This document shows, in pieces, positions 32,105-43,638 of a DNA stretch of 64,000 nucleotides (its first letter is position 1; every line of letters begins with the position of its first letter). The stretch is from contig JASWHV010000001.1 of the NCBI GenBank assembly GCA_030760725.1, positions 73,615,683 to 73,679,682 on the forward strand. Direction: 5' to 3'. The stretch is from Neostapfia colusana. Lineage: Eukaryota > Streptophyta > Magnoliopsida > Poales > Poaceae. Below the pieces are notes generated by a model. It saw only the letters and a program-made list of their open reading frames with translations. It did no database searches and was not told the DNA's origin. The position numbers were made by a program, and so were the translations under genes.

Positions 32105-34745
32105 ATGCAGAACCCGCATCTGAATGGAGGAGCAACGCAAGGTAACCATGGACAACAGAACTATGCTCGTGGCAATGTGAATCACGTCTTCGCTGTGAAA
32201 GCACAACAAGCTGAGGTCGTCGTGATTGGTATGTTTCTCGCCAACTCCAACCCAGCCACTTTTTTATTTGATTCTGGAGCGTCACATTCATTCATATCAT
32301 CCAAGTATGTTGCCAAGTATAACCTTCCCATATCTCACATGAAACAAACTATGTTGGGTAATTCTCCCGGTGGAGAGATGAGGACTAATATAGTATGTCC
32401 GAAAGTAAGCCTTAAAATAAGGGGGGGAGACTTTCTTGCCAACCTTATTGTCATAGATTCCCAAGGGATTGATATAATACATACTTGGAATGGACTGGTT
32501 AAGCAAATGCAACGGAGTGATTCAATGCGCTCAAAGGATCGTGCAGTTGACAAGTGAGCACGGTACTCGTATTGAGTATGAGGTAGCCCAAGCTGCAACC
32601 GAAAAGGCAGTGCTGAACCAAATAGAAGAAGTGATATTGGAAAGCATTCCGGTGGTTCAATAATATTCAGATGTGTTTCCGGAAGAACTTCTAGGTATGC
32701 CACCTGATCGGGACATCAAATTTGCCATTGATTTAGTACCCGGAACTGCACCTATAGCTAAGCGGCCATATAGGATGCCTGGTAACGAATTAGTGGAGCT
32801 CAAGAAGCAAATTTAGGAGCAGCTAGATAAGAGTTTTATGCGTCCAAGCTCGTCACCTTGGGGAGCCCCCGTGCTCTTCGTGGATAAGAAGGATAGAACC
32901 CAAAGGATGTGCGTGGACTATACGTCTCTCAACGATGTGACGATCAAGAATAAGTACCCGCTGCCTCGCATAGAGGACTTATTCGACCAAATGAAAGGCA
33001 CCCAGTTTTTCTCCAAGATTGATCTTCGCTTGGGATACTTCAACTGAAGATTAAGCCCTCCGACATACCCAGGACTGCATTTCGAACACGGTATGGTTCG
33101 TATGAATATATCATTATGTCATTTGGGTTGACGAATGCACCTGCATACTTTATGTACTTCATGAATAAGGTCTTAATGGAGTACTTGGACAAGTCCGTCA
33201 TGGTCTTCATCGATAACATCATGGTGTATTCAAAAAGCGAGGAAGAACATGCAGAACACTTGAGATTGACATTGCAGAAACTGTGAGAGCATCAATTGTA
33301 TGCTAAGTTCAGCAGTTGTCAGTTTTGGCTAAAGGAGATTTCGTTCTTAGGCCCCATCATCTCCGAAGGAGGAGTACCGGTTGATCCAGGAAAAGTGAGG
33401 GATGTTTTGAAGTGGAACCAACCGCGGAATGTGAGGGGCATTCGGAGTTTCCTTGGGGTGGCTGGATACTACCGCCAGTTCATCAAGGATTTATCCACAA
33501 CAACGAAGCCTACGGAATTGCTGATGAAAGGGAAAGCATTTTAGTGGACACAACCCTGTCAGGATAGCTTTGAGGAGTTAAAGAAGAGATTAACAACAGC
33601 GCCAGTTTTGTCATTGCCGGACGTGAGCAAGAGCTTCGATATATATTGTGACGCATCAAGACAAGGGCTTGGATGTGTCCTTATGCAAGACGGCCAAGTG
33701 GTAGCCTATGCATCGAGGCAATTAAAGAAACATGAGCTGAACTACCCTACACACGATCTTGAAGTTGCCGCCGTGGTACATGCCTTGAATATTTGGAGGC
33801 ATTACATCCTTGGTCACCGATGTGAGATCTATACAGATCATAAAATCCTCAAGTATATATTCATGCAAACGGATCTGAATTTGAGGCAACATCGATGGTT
33901 GGTACTCATCAAGGATTATGATGTTGGAATCAAATATCACCCCGGAAAGGCCAATGCAGTAGCTGATGCATTGAGCCGAAAGGGAGCATGTCACCAACTC
34001 ACGGTTCAGGAGCTGCCACCCGAGCTGCGTAAGGAGTTCGAACGATTACATCTCGGGTTCTTGAACGAGATGGAGGTGGTAGAACTGAACTCAACGCTGG
34101 AACAAGAGATACGAGATGGCCAAGCAACGGATGAGGAAATAAAGGAATTCATGGAAAGAGTCCGACAAGGGATAGAGAAGGATTTCAAGGAAGACGAGAA
34201 TGGCACGCTTTGGTTAGGGAAAAGGATTTGTGTGCCTAACGTGAAGCACATTCGCGACATGATACTAGAGGAGGCACATGACTCGCCTTATTCCATACAC
34301 CCCAGCTATACAAACATGCACAAGGACCTGAAAACTAGATATTTGTGGGATGGCATGAAAAGGGATATTGCTCAATATGTTGCCTTATGCGACACGTGCC
34401 AACGGGTAAACGGCGAACATCAAAGACCTGCTGGATTATTGCAGCCATTGAAAGCACGCGGATGGAAGTGGGGAGAAATCAGTATGGATTTCATAGTCGG
34501 ATTGCCACGTACTCAGTCGGGCTACGACTCTATCTATGTTATCATGGACCGATTGATGAAATCAGCCCACTTCATTCCTGTTAGGACCAAGTACACCATG
34601 GCGCAACTAGCCGAGCTGTATACGGAGCAAATAGTATGCTGTCATGGAGTTCCAAAGAGGATAATTTCAGATCAAGGTTCTCAATTTACCTCTAGGTTCT
34701 GGAAAGCTGCATGAAGCTATGGGTAGACGGTTGAATTTTAGCTCC
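32105..34745 (+). pseudogene. pol: pol of gypsy Y1: protease, RT, RNase H, integrase (truncated)
   Basis: Protease motif LFDSGASHSFISS is near 32270. A frameshift near 32480 precedes the GMDWL-type end. RT shows FMRPSSSPWGAPVLFV and KNKYPLPRIEDLFDQ. A TAA interrupts the sequence before FPEELLGMPPD, and there are further stops at 32814-32816 and 33284-33286. The catalytic box reads VFIDNIM, with the second Asp changed to Asn. RNase H (33608 on) reads FDIYCDASRQGLGCVLM and EIYTDHKILKYIF. Integrase shows YSIHPS...CDTCQRV, then D in SMDFIVGLP and D in ISDQGSQF. A frameshift at about 34712 and the LTR at 34746 remove the third acidic residue and the C-terminus. 33608-34714 is one open stretch. Confidence 0.9.
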
Positions 34746-36545
34746 TGTAACAACCTCAACTTTACTACCATGCATTGCATACGTTTTTCATGTAGAGAAG
34801 CATTTAAAAAGAAGAAAATAAAGAGAGGAATATAGAAGAAAATAGAATAATAAAAGAGAATAAAGATAGAAAATAATGAAAATAAATAGAAAATAAAAAG
34901 AAATAATAAATAAATAAATAAAATAGCCAAATTTGGCCACCCCCAAATTTTCCCCAAATTTAACCCAAATTCCTCTCTCCCCTAATTTTCCCCAATTTTC
35001 CAGATTTTTCCAAATTCCACTAAGAATTTTTCTCCACATTTAGGGGGGGGGATTTCCCCCATTTTGGCCACACCACTTAGGGGGGGACCCTAGTGGGCCA
35101 TCCCCCTTGGCCGCAGCCAATTAGGGGGGGGGGGACCTTAGCCGCCGCCCCTTTTTGTTTTTTTGTAGGCTTTTATTTTCTCAATTAATCTCAGCCATTG
35201 GTGGAAAATAAATAATAAGATCTCAGCCCCTAGCTCCAACCTCTTTTAAAATTAAATCTCAGCCCTTGGATAATTGGGTTGCTAAAATCCTGGCCTCCCT
35301 AGCTCCTTTTCCCCCTTTTAAAAAAACCCTCCCCCCTTAGCCACTACCCTAGCCCCCAAAAGCCCTGGCCGCCGCCCTCCCCTTCTGCCCAGATCAAGTC
35401 GCCGCCCTCTTGCTGGAGTTTGGCCGCCGTCGGAGCTCCGTCATGCCTCACCGTCGCCGGAAAAGAAGCCCCCTACGTTCTGCTCTAGCCGCAGCCTCAT
35501 AATTCTCCATAGAAAATCTCCCACTGCTGCCATTGCAAGGAAGGAGATTCTGCCGCAAGGAAGAGAGGAGGAAGAAGTGAGGTAGGTTTTCGTTACACCT
35601 CTTACCACGTCTCCGCTTTTTCTACACACCCGTTTTCTCCACCCCCTTCTAGCAGAAATTTCTGCGTGTGGACAGACCATGTTTTGGTCAATATTTGACG
35701 GTGGAATTGATCTACAAACTGTGTCAAGATCTTAATCACGTCCACACTTGTTCCCAGCAGCCTTGTTCATCATAAAACCCCCATGGAAGCCTACTAAAAC
35801 TTGCAAGAACACGTGCAAACTGATTTTTATAAACTGCACCATAGGAATTGCATTCATCCACCTCATTGCATCTTGAGTAAAGTTTGTGCATGATAATTGA
35901 TTGCTGTAAATTTTATATTTGCATTGTTGTGAGTAGAAGGACACTCTTAAGAGGCTGTCTACAAGGAACTACAGCACCAAGACTTTGAGGCGCTTGAGCA
36001 ACACGAACCACGGGAGCAAGGCAAGTGCCCCTTGACCATATTAATCCCATGTTTTTGAAACTGTTTTGCTTGCGAAAACTTGTATGCTTGTGTCAACTTG
36101 ATGGGATACCCTTTTATAGGAGTTTACTAGTTTTGTTAACCATTCTTGTCGCTGGGAAAGTAGAAGAGTCGGGTATGATCGTTTTTCCTTTTTGCTTCGC
36201 TTAACTCAAGGGGTACCGGAAGCTGAAATAAAACTTGTTTAGCTACTGCACTAATGAGAATAAAGATAATGAGAACTTGATGATGTTAATGACCATGGAA
36301 TCTGGGAGATCTAGGCAAGCTTGGTTCGTGGATGTTGCTGAATAAGATGGTGGTTTGCTTGCCATAGATATAAGGACCGGTTCATGCGAGCACATGCCAG
36401 GAAAACAGTGCCACCACAAGGCCAAATATGGGTGCGGCTTAGCTGACTAATTAGGCCTGTTGCTAGCTTGTTATGAACCATTGGATGGTGCGCTGAATGG
36501 GAGTCGAGGAGGACTGCCCTGGAAACTGCATGGCACAAGAGGGGG
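34746..36545 (+). mobile_element. Second Y-family LTR (Y2), 3' part missing
   Basis: TGTAACAACCTCAACTTTACTACC matches the Y1 LTR start and stays collinear with it to about 28483. It was inserted in the Y1 integrase (target bases GCTCC at 34741-34745). It keeps the A/G-rich start, C-rich block and exon A of the LTR gene (about 35937-36020, followed by GCAAGT at 36021, with one stop). At 36546 it is cut by an X-family LTR. The remaining ~970 bp of the LTR are not in the window. Confidence 0.85.
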
Positions 36546-37645
36546 TGTAAGGGCCCAAGTTTTCATGTGGTAATCGCATGAACACAATTGAAGAGCAAGT
36601 AACTACCATCAATAGATTCATTAGGAGATAAACTCACAAAGTGCAAAAGTGGTATTTCCCACATGCATCATATAGGGACTGAGCATATGTTTAACTCCTA
36701 AACTTGGTTAGGAATGCCCATGCCAAATTTCACCCAAATCCAAAACCTTTTGAGGTACTTTTGGGTACAATTAGTAAAAGGCTAGTTTGAACTTAAATTC
36801 AAATTCAAACTCCTTTTATTCCATGAATTCAAAAGTGAGATTCATATTCATACTCAGCACATTTTTGTGAGCTCACACACCAATTTTCACTCCATTTGGA
36901 GTTGACCTTGACATGAGCTAGTTTGAGTAAATTCAAACCAAATTTGAATTTCAGTTCACAAAGGCTGCAAATTCAGTCAAACCAAATCACATTTTGAATT
37001 ATTCAAATTCAAAAGGTATTGGGTAAGTTGATCAACTTGCCAAAGGTAATAATTAGAGCAGTAGAGAAATTCAAGTTTTTAGGAGAAAATAGCAATTTCG
37101 GACCCACTCTCGGTGACCACACGAGCTGAACCGATTTTTCAACAGGGCGCTCTGTTCTGCGGGCCGATGCTGCGGTCGCCACGGTGTAAACCCAATCGCC
37201 ACCAGCTTCTTCCGAGCTACAGCGCTGGAAGGATCTCCCCAGCTCCTTATCTCCACGCCCGGGTGCCACAATACCGATTCTTCACTGCCTCGATGTCGCT
37301 CACGCAAAGAAACGCCGAACCACTCACTGTTTCTGGGCTCCGACCACCTCACCACGAAACCATCGCTCTCGTGCACCTCATGCTCAACTGAGGCCACAAG
37401 AAGGAGCGCAAGAACCCTCTGAACCTTCTGGACCACCTCCAAGGCCGTCTTCTTGTGCGGTTGCCAAACCCCGACAAGGTTTCATCCCGGCAGCTGAGTT
37501 CCTCCACCTCCACGCCAACTCGTCGCCCCAACGATATCGTTCACCGTTGGAGCTACTTCTTGGCCTCAGAGGTGCATGAGAAGGTCTATTAGTTACCTTA
37601 CAAACCTAGAAACCTAGTATGGATCACGCCGGCCTTGAATTTGAA
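36546..37645 (+). mobile_element. X-family LTR, 5' part, plus strand
   Basis: TGTAAGGGCCCAAGTTTTC matches the start of the X1 LTR (23489, minus) and stays similar through the AT-rich part and the GC-rich block. It is inserted in the Y2 LTR after a run of G. Near 37645 it gives way to sequence that matches the 3' end of the same LTR family on the opposite strand. No credible coding region. Confidence 0.75.
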
Positions 37646-38757
37646 GTCTACCGGCGACCCGACGGTCTCGACTAGCCAGGATCACGCTGAGGGGTGCTGC
37701 GTTGCACAGCACCGGATAACACACATAAAATGTACAAAGAGGAAGTGAAAATTCAATTACATAAACAGTTTTATGAACATACTTACAACAAAATAACGTT
37801 AAGTATAAACTCATGGGCGTAGACTAAGAAAATGAAGTTCACGTTCATCCCATGAACGTGTCTTCACTAGCACACACGCAGACTAACACAGCGGCGTGCA
37901 CGGCTCCTACTCGACGGTGTTTCCCTCTTGGGATTCCGTCTCCTCCTCGGGAGCCTCCTCCTCATAGCACCCTGCCAACGCTTCAAACACAAGCAGTGAG
38001 CATGATGGCTCAACAAGACTGACCCGTCTTACCCACACAAGAAACTCTACATGTTGGGTTTGCAGTGTATAATAAGAAACATGTTGCAAAAGACACGCCT
38101 ACATAGTTCCACCTTACTTTCAAGTTTTAGCAGCAAATTGTAGGAAAACCTCGTGCTAAGACACATAAGAAAGCCACAATCAAACAAGAGAAGCATTTCT
38201 CTTTTGTGCTTTGCCTAAGATTGAAAAAAACTTTAATTAGCTCTAAACTACAGCAAATCATTAACAAGCAACGTAAAGCTTTCAATCGGCAATATTTTAA
38301 CATGAAGCTAGCCTGTTCTTTCTACGTCACGGTACAGTGAACAAGCGGTACTCACTGACCACGAGGGACGGTGATTATAATCGATTTACACCTGCAGGGT
38401 TACCCGAATAACCCGTCACGTACGCAGGTACTCAATGTTGCCTACAGCAACCACCACGGACGTCGTACGCAACCACCTTTCATCCGTTAGCCATGTGTTG
38501 AACCGGTCCTATCGTCCCGAGTAGGAGGTCTCTGCGGGGAGCATCTGCAGTTCCCGCCAGCCGATCTACACCTTGCTGCTCTCAACCTACCCTCTGGACG
38601 ATAAGCAATGCATCAACATATCATTACCTGAATTACATCGATTTCCCGGTTCCCATATATCCAGTAGGTCTTCTGTACTGTTCTAACTTGTTCAACAGGC
38701 CCACACACAGCTCGGTCCTCAATCGACACAAGCAGAGGTATGACACCCAGGCCCTAA
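37646..38757 (-). mobile_element. X-family LTR, 3' part, minus strand, fused to X2 integrase
   Basis: Collinear with 9828-10930 of the X1 LTR (for example ccaggatcacgctgaggggt at both). It holds exon B of the LTR gene at 37971-37883, same length as in X1 but with TAG in place of TGG. The right border near 38757 joins X2 integrase directly, which points to a deletion or illegitimate recombination and not to a clean insertion. Confidence 0.75.
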
Positions 38758-39458
38758 AGTCGATGCTCACTTCCTACTACTTCTAGGAAGGAATGCCAAG
38801 CGGTTGTAACAATCCCGGTTTTCTCATGTGGTCAGCCTTCACCCTTTGGCACGTATCACACTCGGACACGTTATTTCGCGATCTCCCGCTTCATCCGTGT
38901 CCACCAAAACTTGCTTCTGAGTTTTTGATACATCTTGTTGCTGCCAGGGTGAATAGAAAATTTTGACAAGTGAGCCTCATCAAAGATTTTCTTCCTCAAT
39001 TCCGGGTTACGGGGTAAGACGATCCTGTCGTTGAACCACAGCATGCCGACTCCGTCTTTTCGGAAACATTTCAGTTCCCCACTGTCTACACGTCTCCGCA
39101 AATGTGACATGCCCTTGTCATGTTTCTGGGCTGCCACTATCTCTTCACGGATAGTGGGGATAAGAGCCAAGTTGTAGAGAGCTCCATGGGGAACCACATG
39201 CAATGGTGGCTCGCTCTCTTCCAACGGGGTGATTGTCAGATTATGTACGTGTGACTTGCGACTCAGCGCATCCGCCACCACGTTCGCCTTGTCGGGGTGA
39301 TAATGGATCTTTATTTCGTAATCCTTTATCAGCTGCAACCATCTTCGCTGCCTCATGTTTAACTCCTTCTGACTGAATATGTACTTGAGGCTTTTGTGGT
39401 CGGTATATAAATGTACGAGGTTACCGAGTAGGTAGTGCCTCCACATTTTGAGTGCAAG
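38758..39458 (-). pseudogene. RNase H end and integrase of gypsy X2
   Basis: Minus strand from 39458: end of RNase H (KMWRHYLLGNLVHLYTDH, then ALSRKSHVHNL), then the integrase zinc finger (FSIHPG...) and YQKLRSKFWWTRMKREIAK. A frameshift near 38872 follows, and the sequence can be traced to the residues before the first catalytic Asp region (EVSIDF) at 38758, with stops near 38777-38785. 39458-38871 is otherwise open. The left neighbour is an LTR fragment. Confidence 0.85.
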
Positions 39459-39477
39459 CACTACAACAATTCGACTG

Positions 39478-39845
39478 ACTTACGACAGCTAAAACGTCGT
39501 AAGTAAGGTCTAAACCATCGTAATTAGCTAAATTATGATGGTTTAAGCCTAATTATGACGGTTTTTAGTCGTCGTCAGGATTTGGTCGTAAGTTAAGTAA
39601 CTTACAACGACCGCCATCGTAAGTGAGGCCACTTACGACAGCATTCCGCAACATACAATGACGGCCCGTAGACGTTGTATGTAAGAGTCTGGGCCACGTG
39701 GTGCGCTGGGCCATACCACTTACGACGTCCTGAAACCCGGCCGTCGTAAGTTATTTGGGCTTACTTACGACGGCTAGAGCAGCCGTCGTAAGTAACATGG
39801 GCTAACTTACGGCAGCCTGTATACAGGCCGTCGTAAGTTATGGTT
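39478..39845. repeat. Left subterminal repeats of the CACTA element
   Basis: Many copies of ACTTACGACGGC or its complement GCCGTCGTAAGT, some diverged, in direct and inverted order. Such repeats are the binding sites of the small DNA-binding protein in En/Spm elements. Confidence 0.85.
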
Positions 39846-40004
39846 TTGATTTTTTTTAAAAAAACTGAAACTAGCTGCCGTGGCATAGTTGCCAGCCGAG
39901 ACAAATGAAATGGTCATACAAAACAATACAATTCACAGATTCGACGGTTCATTTATAAAGTCCAAGAAGATCTAAAAACACTCGGCTACACACTCCCCTC
40001 ACGA

Positions 40005-40183
40005 CTACCTCCGGAGCCGTAAACGTCGCTTTAGCGCATCCCTCCTTATGCCGGTAGCTGCGGAGATGGAGTCTGCGCCTCCGTCCGTGAACCCTGCAAA
40101 GTAAATAAAAGTTATATATGTCTCATTCTCACTCCCTTCCCTCTTTCTCTCGCTCTCGTTGTCCCTCTCCCCATCTCCCTCTC

Positions 40184-40232
<49 letters not shown>

Positions 40233-42750
40233 TCATTGTCCCTCTCCCCATCCCCCTCTCACATCTCTCTCGCTCTCGTAGTCCCTTTCCCCATCCCCTC
40301 TCCCATCTTTCTCTCTCTCGCTCTCGTTGTCCCTCTCCCCACCCCTCTCTCTTCCCTATCTCTTTCTCTCACTCTCGTTGTCCCTCTCCCCATCCCCCTC
40401 TCCCTTCTCTCTCTCGCTATCGTTGTCCCTCTCCCCATCCCCCTCTCCCTTCTCTCTCTCTCGTTCTCGTTGTCCCTCTCCCCATCCCACTCTCCCTTCT
40501 CTCTCTCTCGCTCTCATTGTCCCTCTCCCCATCCGCCTCTCCCTTCTCTCTCTCTCGCTCTCGTTATCCCTCTCCCCATCCCCCTCTCCCTTCTTCCTCT
40601 CTCTCGCCATTTGTACCTGTGCTGGGGGTGGCTGTGACGAGGGCGCCTGTGGCGGCTACGGCCACGAAGGAAATGGGAGCTCCTGGCCACTCTGTCGAGC
40701 TAAAGTCTGTCATTGCAACATATTAGAACACACGTATATTACTGGAATGCTAAAAAATTAAAATACAGTAATTTAAATTACTTACCTCCACCGCTGCCTG
40801 CATTTGGGCCATGAGGATGGCCTGGTACTCCTGGACGGCCCTCGTCCTGTCGAGCTCCTCTTGGGTCCCCGCAAGCCTATCCTCCATGGCACGAAACTCC
40901 AAGTCCCTCTGCGACAGACGGCCACTCAACGGCCCAACAAACGAAGCCTCCGTTGATGGAGTGCCTCTTGAAGGTCGCGCCGCCCTTCAGTCGACAACTC
41001 CATCAAAAATTGCGGACCTACGAAAGATAGAAAAATAATAATAAGAAGAAGGAACTTTTAAAAAATGAAACAGTTGACCAACTCACCGTCCATGGGCCTT
41101 CCCGCCGCCTCTTGCATACACGGCTCTAGGCTCGATTGGCGCGTTTTCCCAATCGTAGCCTTCACCATGTATCTTTTTCACCTCCTGTGCGTACTTTTCC
41201 TAAAAAACAAAGAAATGATGCAAGTGTGTCAGTACTAGTATTACTCATAATTAAATTAATTAATTTTGAAAACATACCAGTCATTCGGCCGCGACCTGAC
41301 TACACTGCCCAGGCTGGGAAGGATCACTTCCCCTGTGACCTCTCTTCTAAACCTCTGTTGGTGTCGGCTCCTGAGCGGTTTCTCGCTCCTGTAGATACGT
41401 GTTAGTTGAAGAAATGTATTATCAACACATGAACAAACACTAAAATACACTTACCATGCGTTTAGCCATACGCACGTAGCCATCACCGCTGTAGTTGTGC
41501 TGGCTGTCTATTCCTCTGCAAGCTCGAGCCCTCGTGGACTTACTGATGAAGTCCTGGCTAGCCCAGTACTGACAAAGAGCTCGGTACACGTCGGGCTGGC
41601 TCTCTAACCAGCTAATACTAACCTGCACATCTTTAGTATTTCATCAAGTACTGTTAACATAAGTATTATTGGAAATAGTTAATAATAATAACTTACCTCC
41701 GCGTACTGATCCTCGGTCAAGTACGTGTCGGACTCCTTCCAAAATGGACCCCCTTCCAGCTGCTGATACCGCTTGTTGTACTCGTTGATCACCTGGATGC
41801 GGGCGTACGACAACGCCTGCACAACGAGCTTCCGAGCATTGTTGTGGAACACGGCAGTCACGTGCTCCATCATGCTCTCACTCGAGTCCTCTAGCTGGTA
41901 CCACAGCTTTAAGAAAACAAAAATTTGATTAATCTGCATTACAATTTAATTGAGTGTTAAAAATGGAAACATTTAAACTTACCATAAAATCGTTCCACAT
42001 GGCCCCCTGAAGGGTGCCGTGGACCTCGTGAGGGACACGAGCGTAGTCGTCCCACGACAAAGCAGGGACACCGTCGATGACACCGGGATAGTGCAACCGC
42101 ACTAAAGCCGCGATGACACCGTTAACCTGCCTGTGGTGTCCCTGGCCCGCAAACAAACAGTCGTGCCAAGATCTGCAAAATTTGTTAACTTATTATGTAT
42201 CAGCAGACAACATCCAATATTTAATAGTATACAATTTGTTTACCTGTCTCCGAGCAGATGAATGGTGATGCACTCACGAGGAACAGGAGGAGCAGCAGCA
42301 AAGTGGGTCCTCCTCGTGCGTCGCCTCGTCGGCGGCACCACGTCCGGTGATCCGGACGGCTGGTCACCACTGGAGCCCGAAGGATCCATGCTCGCCGGCT
42401 CCGAGGGCTGCATAGCTGGCTCTGATGGCTGCATAGCCGGCTCCAAGGGATTTGTAGCCCCAACCTCCGGCTCCGACTCAGAAGACTCTGAGTCGGACTG
42501 CAAAAATACATGATTCATAAGAAAAAATAATTGGTAAATGCAATTTCAAATAACGTGATTGGCAACTGAAATTTACCTCCGTGCGCTACAAGGCCAAAAC
42601 TCGGTCTGGAATGTCAGGAAGGTGCCTCATGAGCTGAGAGCGTCTGCTCGCACCTGACGAGGTACCTAAGATGACAAAGTCCCGGGGCTGGGTGAGGAAC
42701 CCTCTCACCCCTTCCTCCCCTTCCCCTTTCCACTTGACGACGACATCTTA
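40005..42750 (-). pseudogene. CACTA companion gene, Transposase_24 (Ptta/En/Spm) type, ~10 exons
   Basis: Exons on the minus strand, each with good splice sites: 42497-42244 (Ser/Glu-rich, PTRRRTRRTHF), 42172-41983, 41906-41697 (WYQLEDSSESMMEHVTAVFH), 41622-41455 (SQPDVYRALCQYWASQDF), 41388-41278, 41199-41087 (KYAQEVKKIHGEGYDWENAP), 41017-40786 (coiled coil EEELDRTRAV-like), 40706-40617, and a last exon from 40093. A first exon probably starts near 42747 (ATGTCGTCG...), with a disturbed frame. The order of motifs is that of plant Transposase_24 proteins, the likely DNA-binding partner of tnp2. Exon 41388-41278 has two in-frame stops, so the copy is broken. The intron 40616-40094 holds a CT-rich minisatellite. 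The stop position of the last exon is uncertain. Confidence 0.8.
40118..40612. repeat. CT-rich minisatellite, ~47-bp period, in an intron
   Basis: Units of the form gttgtccctctccccatc plus a CT run. The gttgt-like anchors fall at 40326, 40377, 40422, 40469, 40516 and 40563, spacing 45-51 bp, with a pure CT run at about 40190-40226. It lies wholly between the donor at 40616 and acceptor near 40094 of the companion gene. Confidence 0.85.
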
Positions 42751-43638
42751 ATGCAACGAGTAACTGATAAATATACTAAGATAATATATAAAATTCATGA
42801 TAAGTTAGTCAAGAAAACATTACTTCATTAATTTCAAAATTCATCAACATCATGATCATGTACCTTACTCCGTAAACCAGACCATCGATCTTCTTTTCTG
42901 AGAGTCTGGACAAGATTTTGTTTTCATTTTCGTTTCCGCATATCTTGAGCGTCTCCAACCAAGTCATCGAGTCAGACACCAGGCTCGACGATGAACGACT
43001 CTGGCAACTCTTCTTCTTGGTAAACCTCATCAACTTCATTAGTATCATGGTATCCATCATCTCCTTTTGTGTATAATCGCTCACGAGGATTCACCTTATG
43101 TACCACCCACAAAGCATCGAGTTTTTTGCATGTATAAGGTAGGTAATACACTTGCTCCACTTGGTGTGCAAGAACAAATGAATCGTATCCTCATAGTCGT
43201 TCCTTGTGTTTGACTTCCACCAGGCCAAATTGGTTTTATCAAATTCCATGATTTTTATCAAACCAATCACGGTCAAAGAATACTGCTCGAAGATCCTTAT
43301 TACCGATGAAAGCAAATTCAAGATTTTTTTAATGGTTTCATAGTAATTAGTTTCACGTCCTTGAGAGTCGATTGCCCTCTTCATAACTCTGGTATTTGAC
43401 GTTGCCGTGAGTGGACGATGAAATTCAAATTGAGTTGTACGGAATCGAAAGCCATTGATTTCATATTGATCGTAACTTTTAACTTTAACCAATCCGTAGG
43501 ATAGTTGTCGCAAGTCTTAATGGATGTTGGCATCTTTGATGCACTGTCTAAAATATGAAGTTATAAGAAAACTTTGTAAATAATTGTAAGTTATAAGAAA
43601 AATTTGTAAATACTCGTAAGTTATAAGAAATTGTTACA

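Larger units (their letters stand above)
26648..34745 (+). mobile_element. Ty3/gypsy copy Y1 (5' LTR to integrase), plus strand
   Basis: Order: LTR 26648-29455, primer site 29459-29471, upstream ORF 29728-30705, gag 31005-32100, and protease, RT, RNase H and integrase 32105-34745. It was inserted into the Z gag; the adjoining bases are ACCTT (26643-26647). It ends abruptly in the integrase where another Y-family LTR begins at 34746 with no polypurine tract, so that LTR is a later insertion and not its own 3' LTR. RT motifs suggest a Tekay/Del-like chromovirus. Confidence 0.88.

Noticed and set aside
34746..36545. 3' LTR of Y1
   Set aside because: It begins in mid-integrase with no polypurine tract and is visibly diverged from the Y1 5' LTR, so a separate insertion fits better.
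36546..37645. Partner LTR of the X1 LTR at 9824-23489
   Set aside because: It lies in the opposite orientation and cannot be the second LTR of the same element.
40118..40761. Long Ser/Leu/Pro-rich open frames on the plus strand
   Set aside because: They are translations of the CT-rich minisatellite, open in all frames because the repeat has no stop codons.
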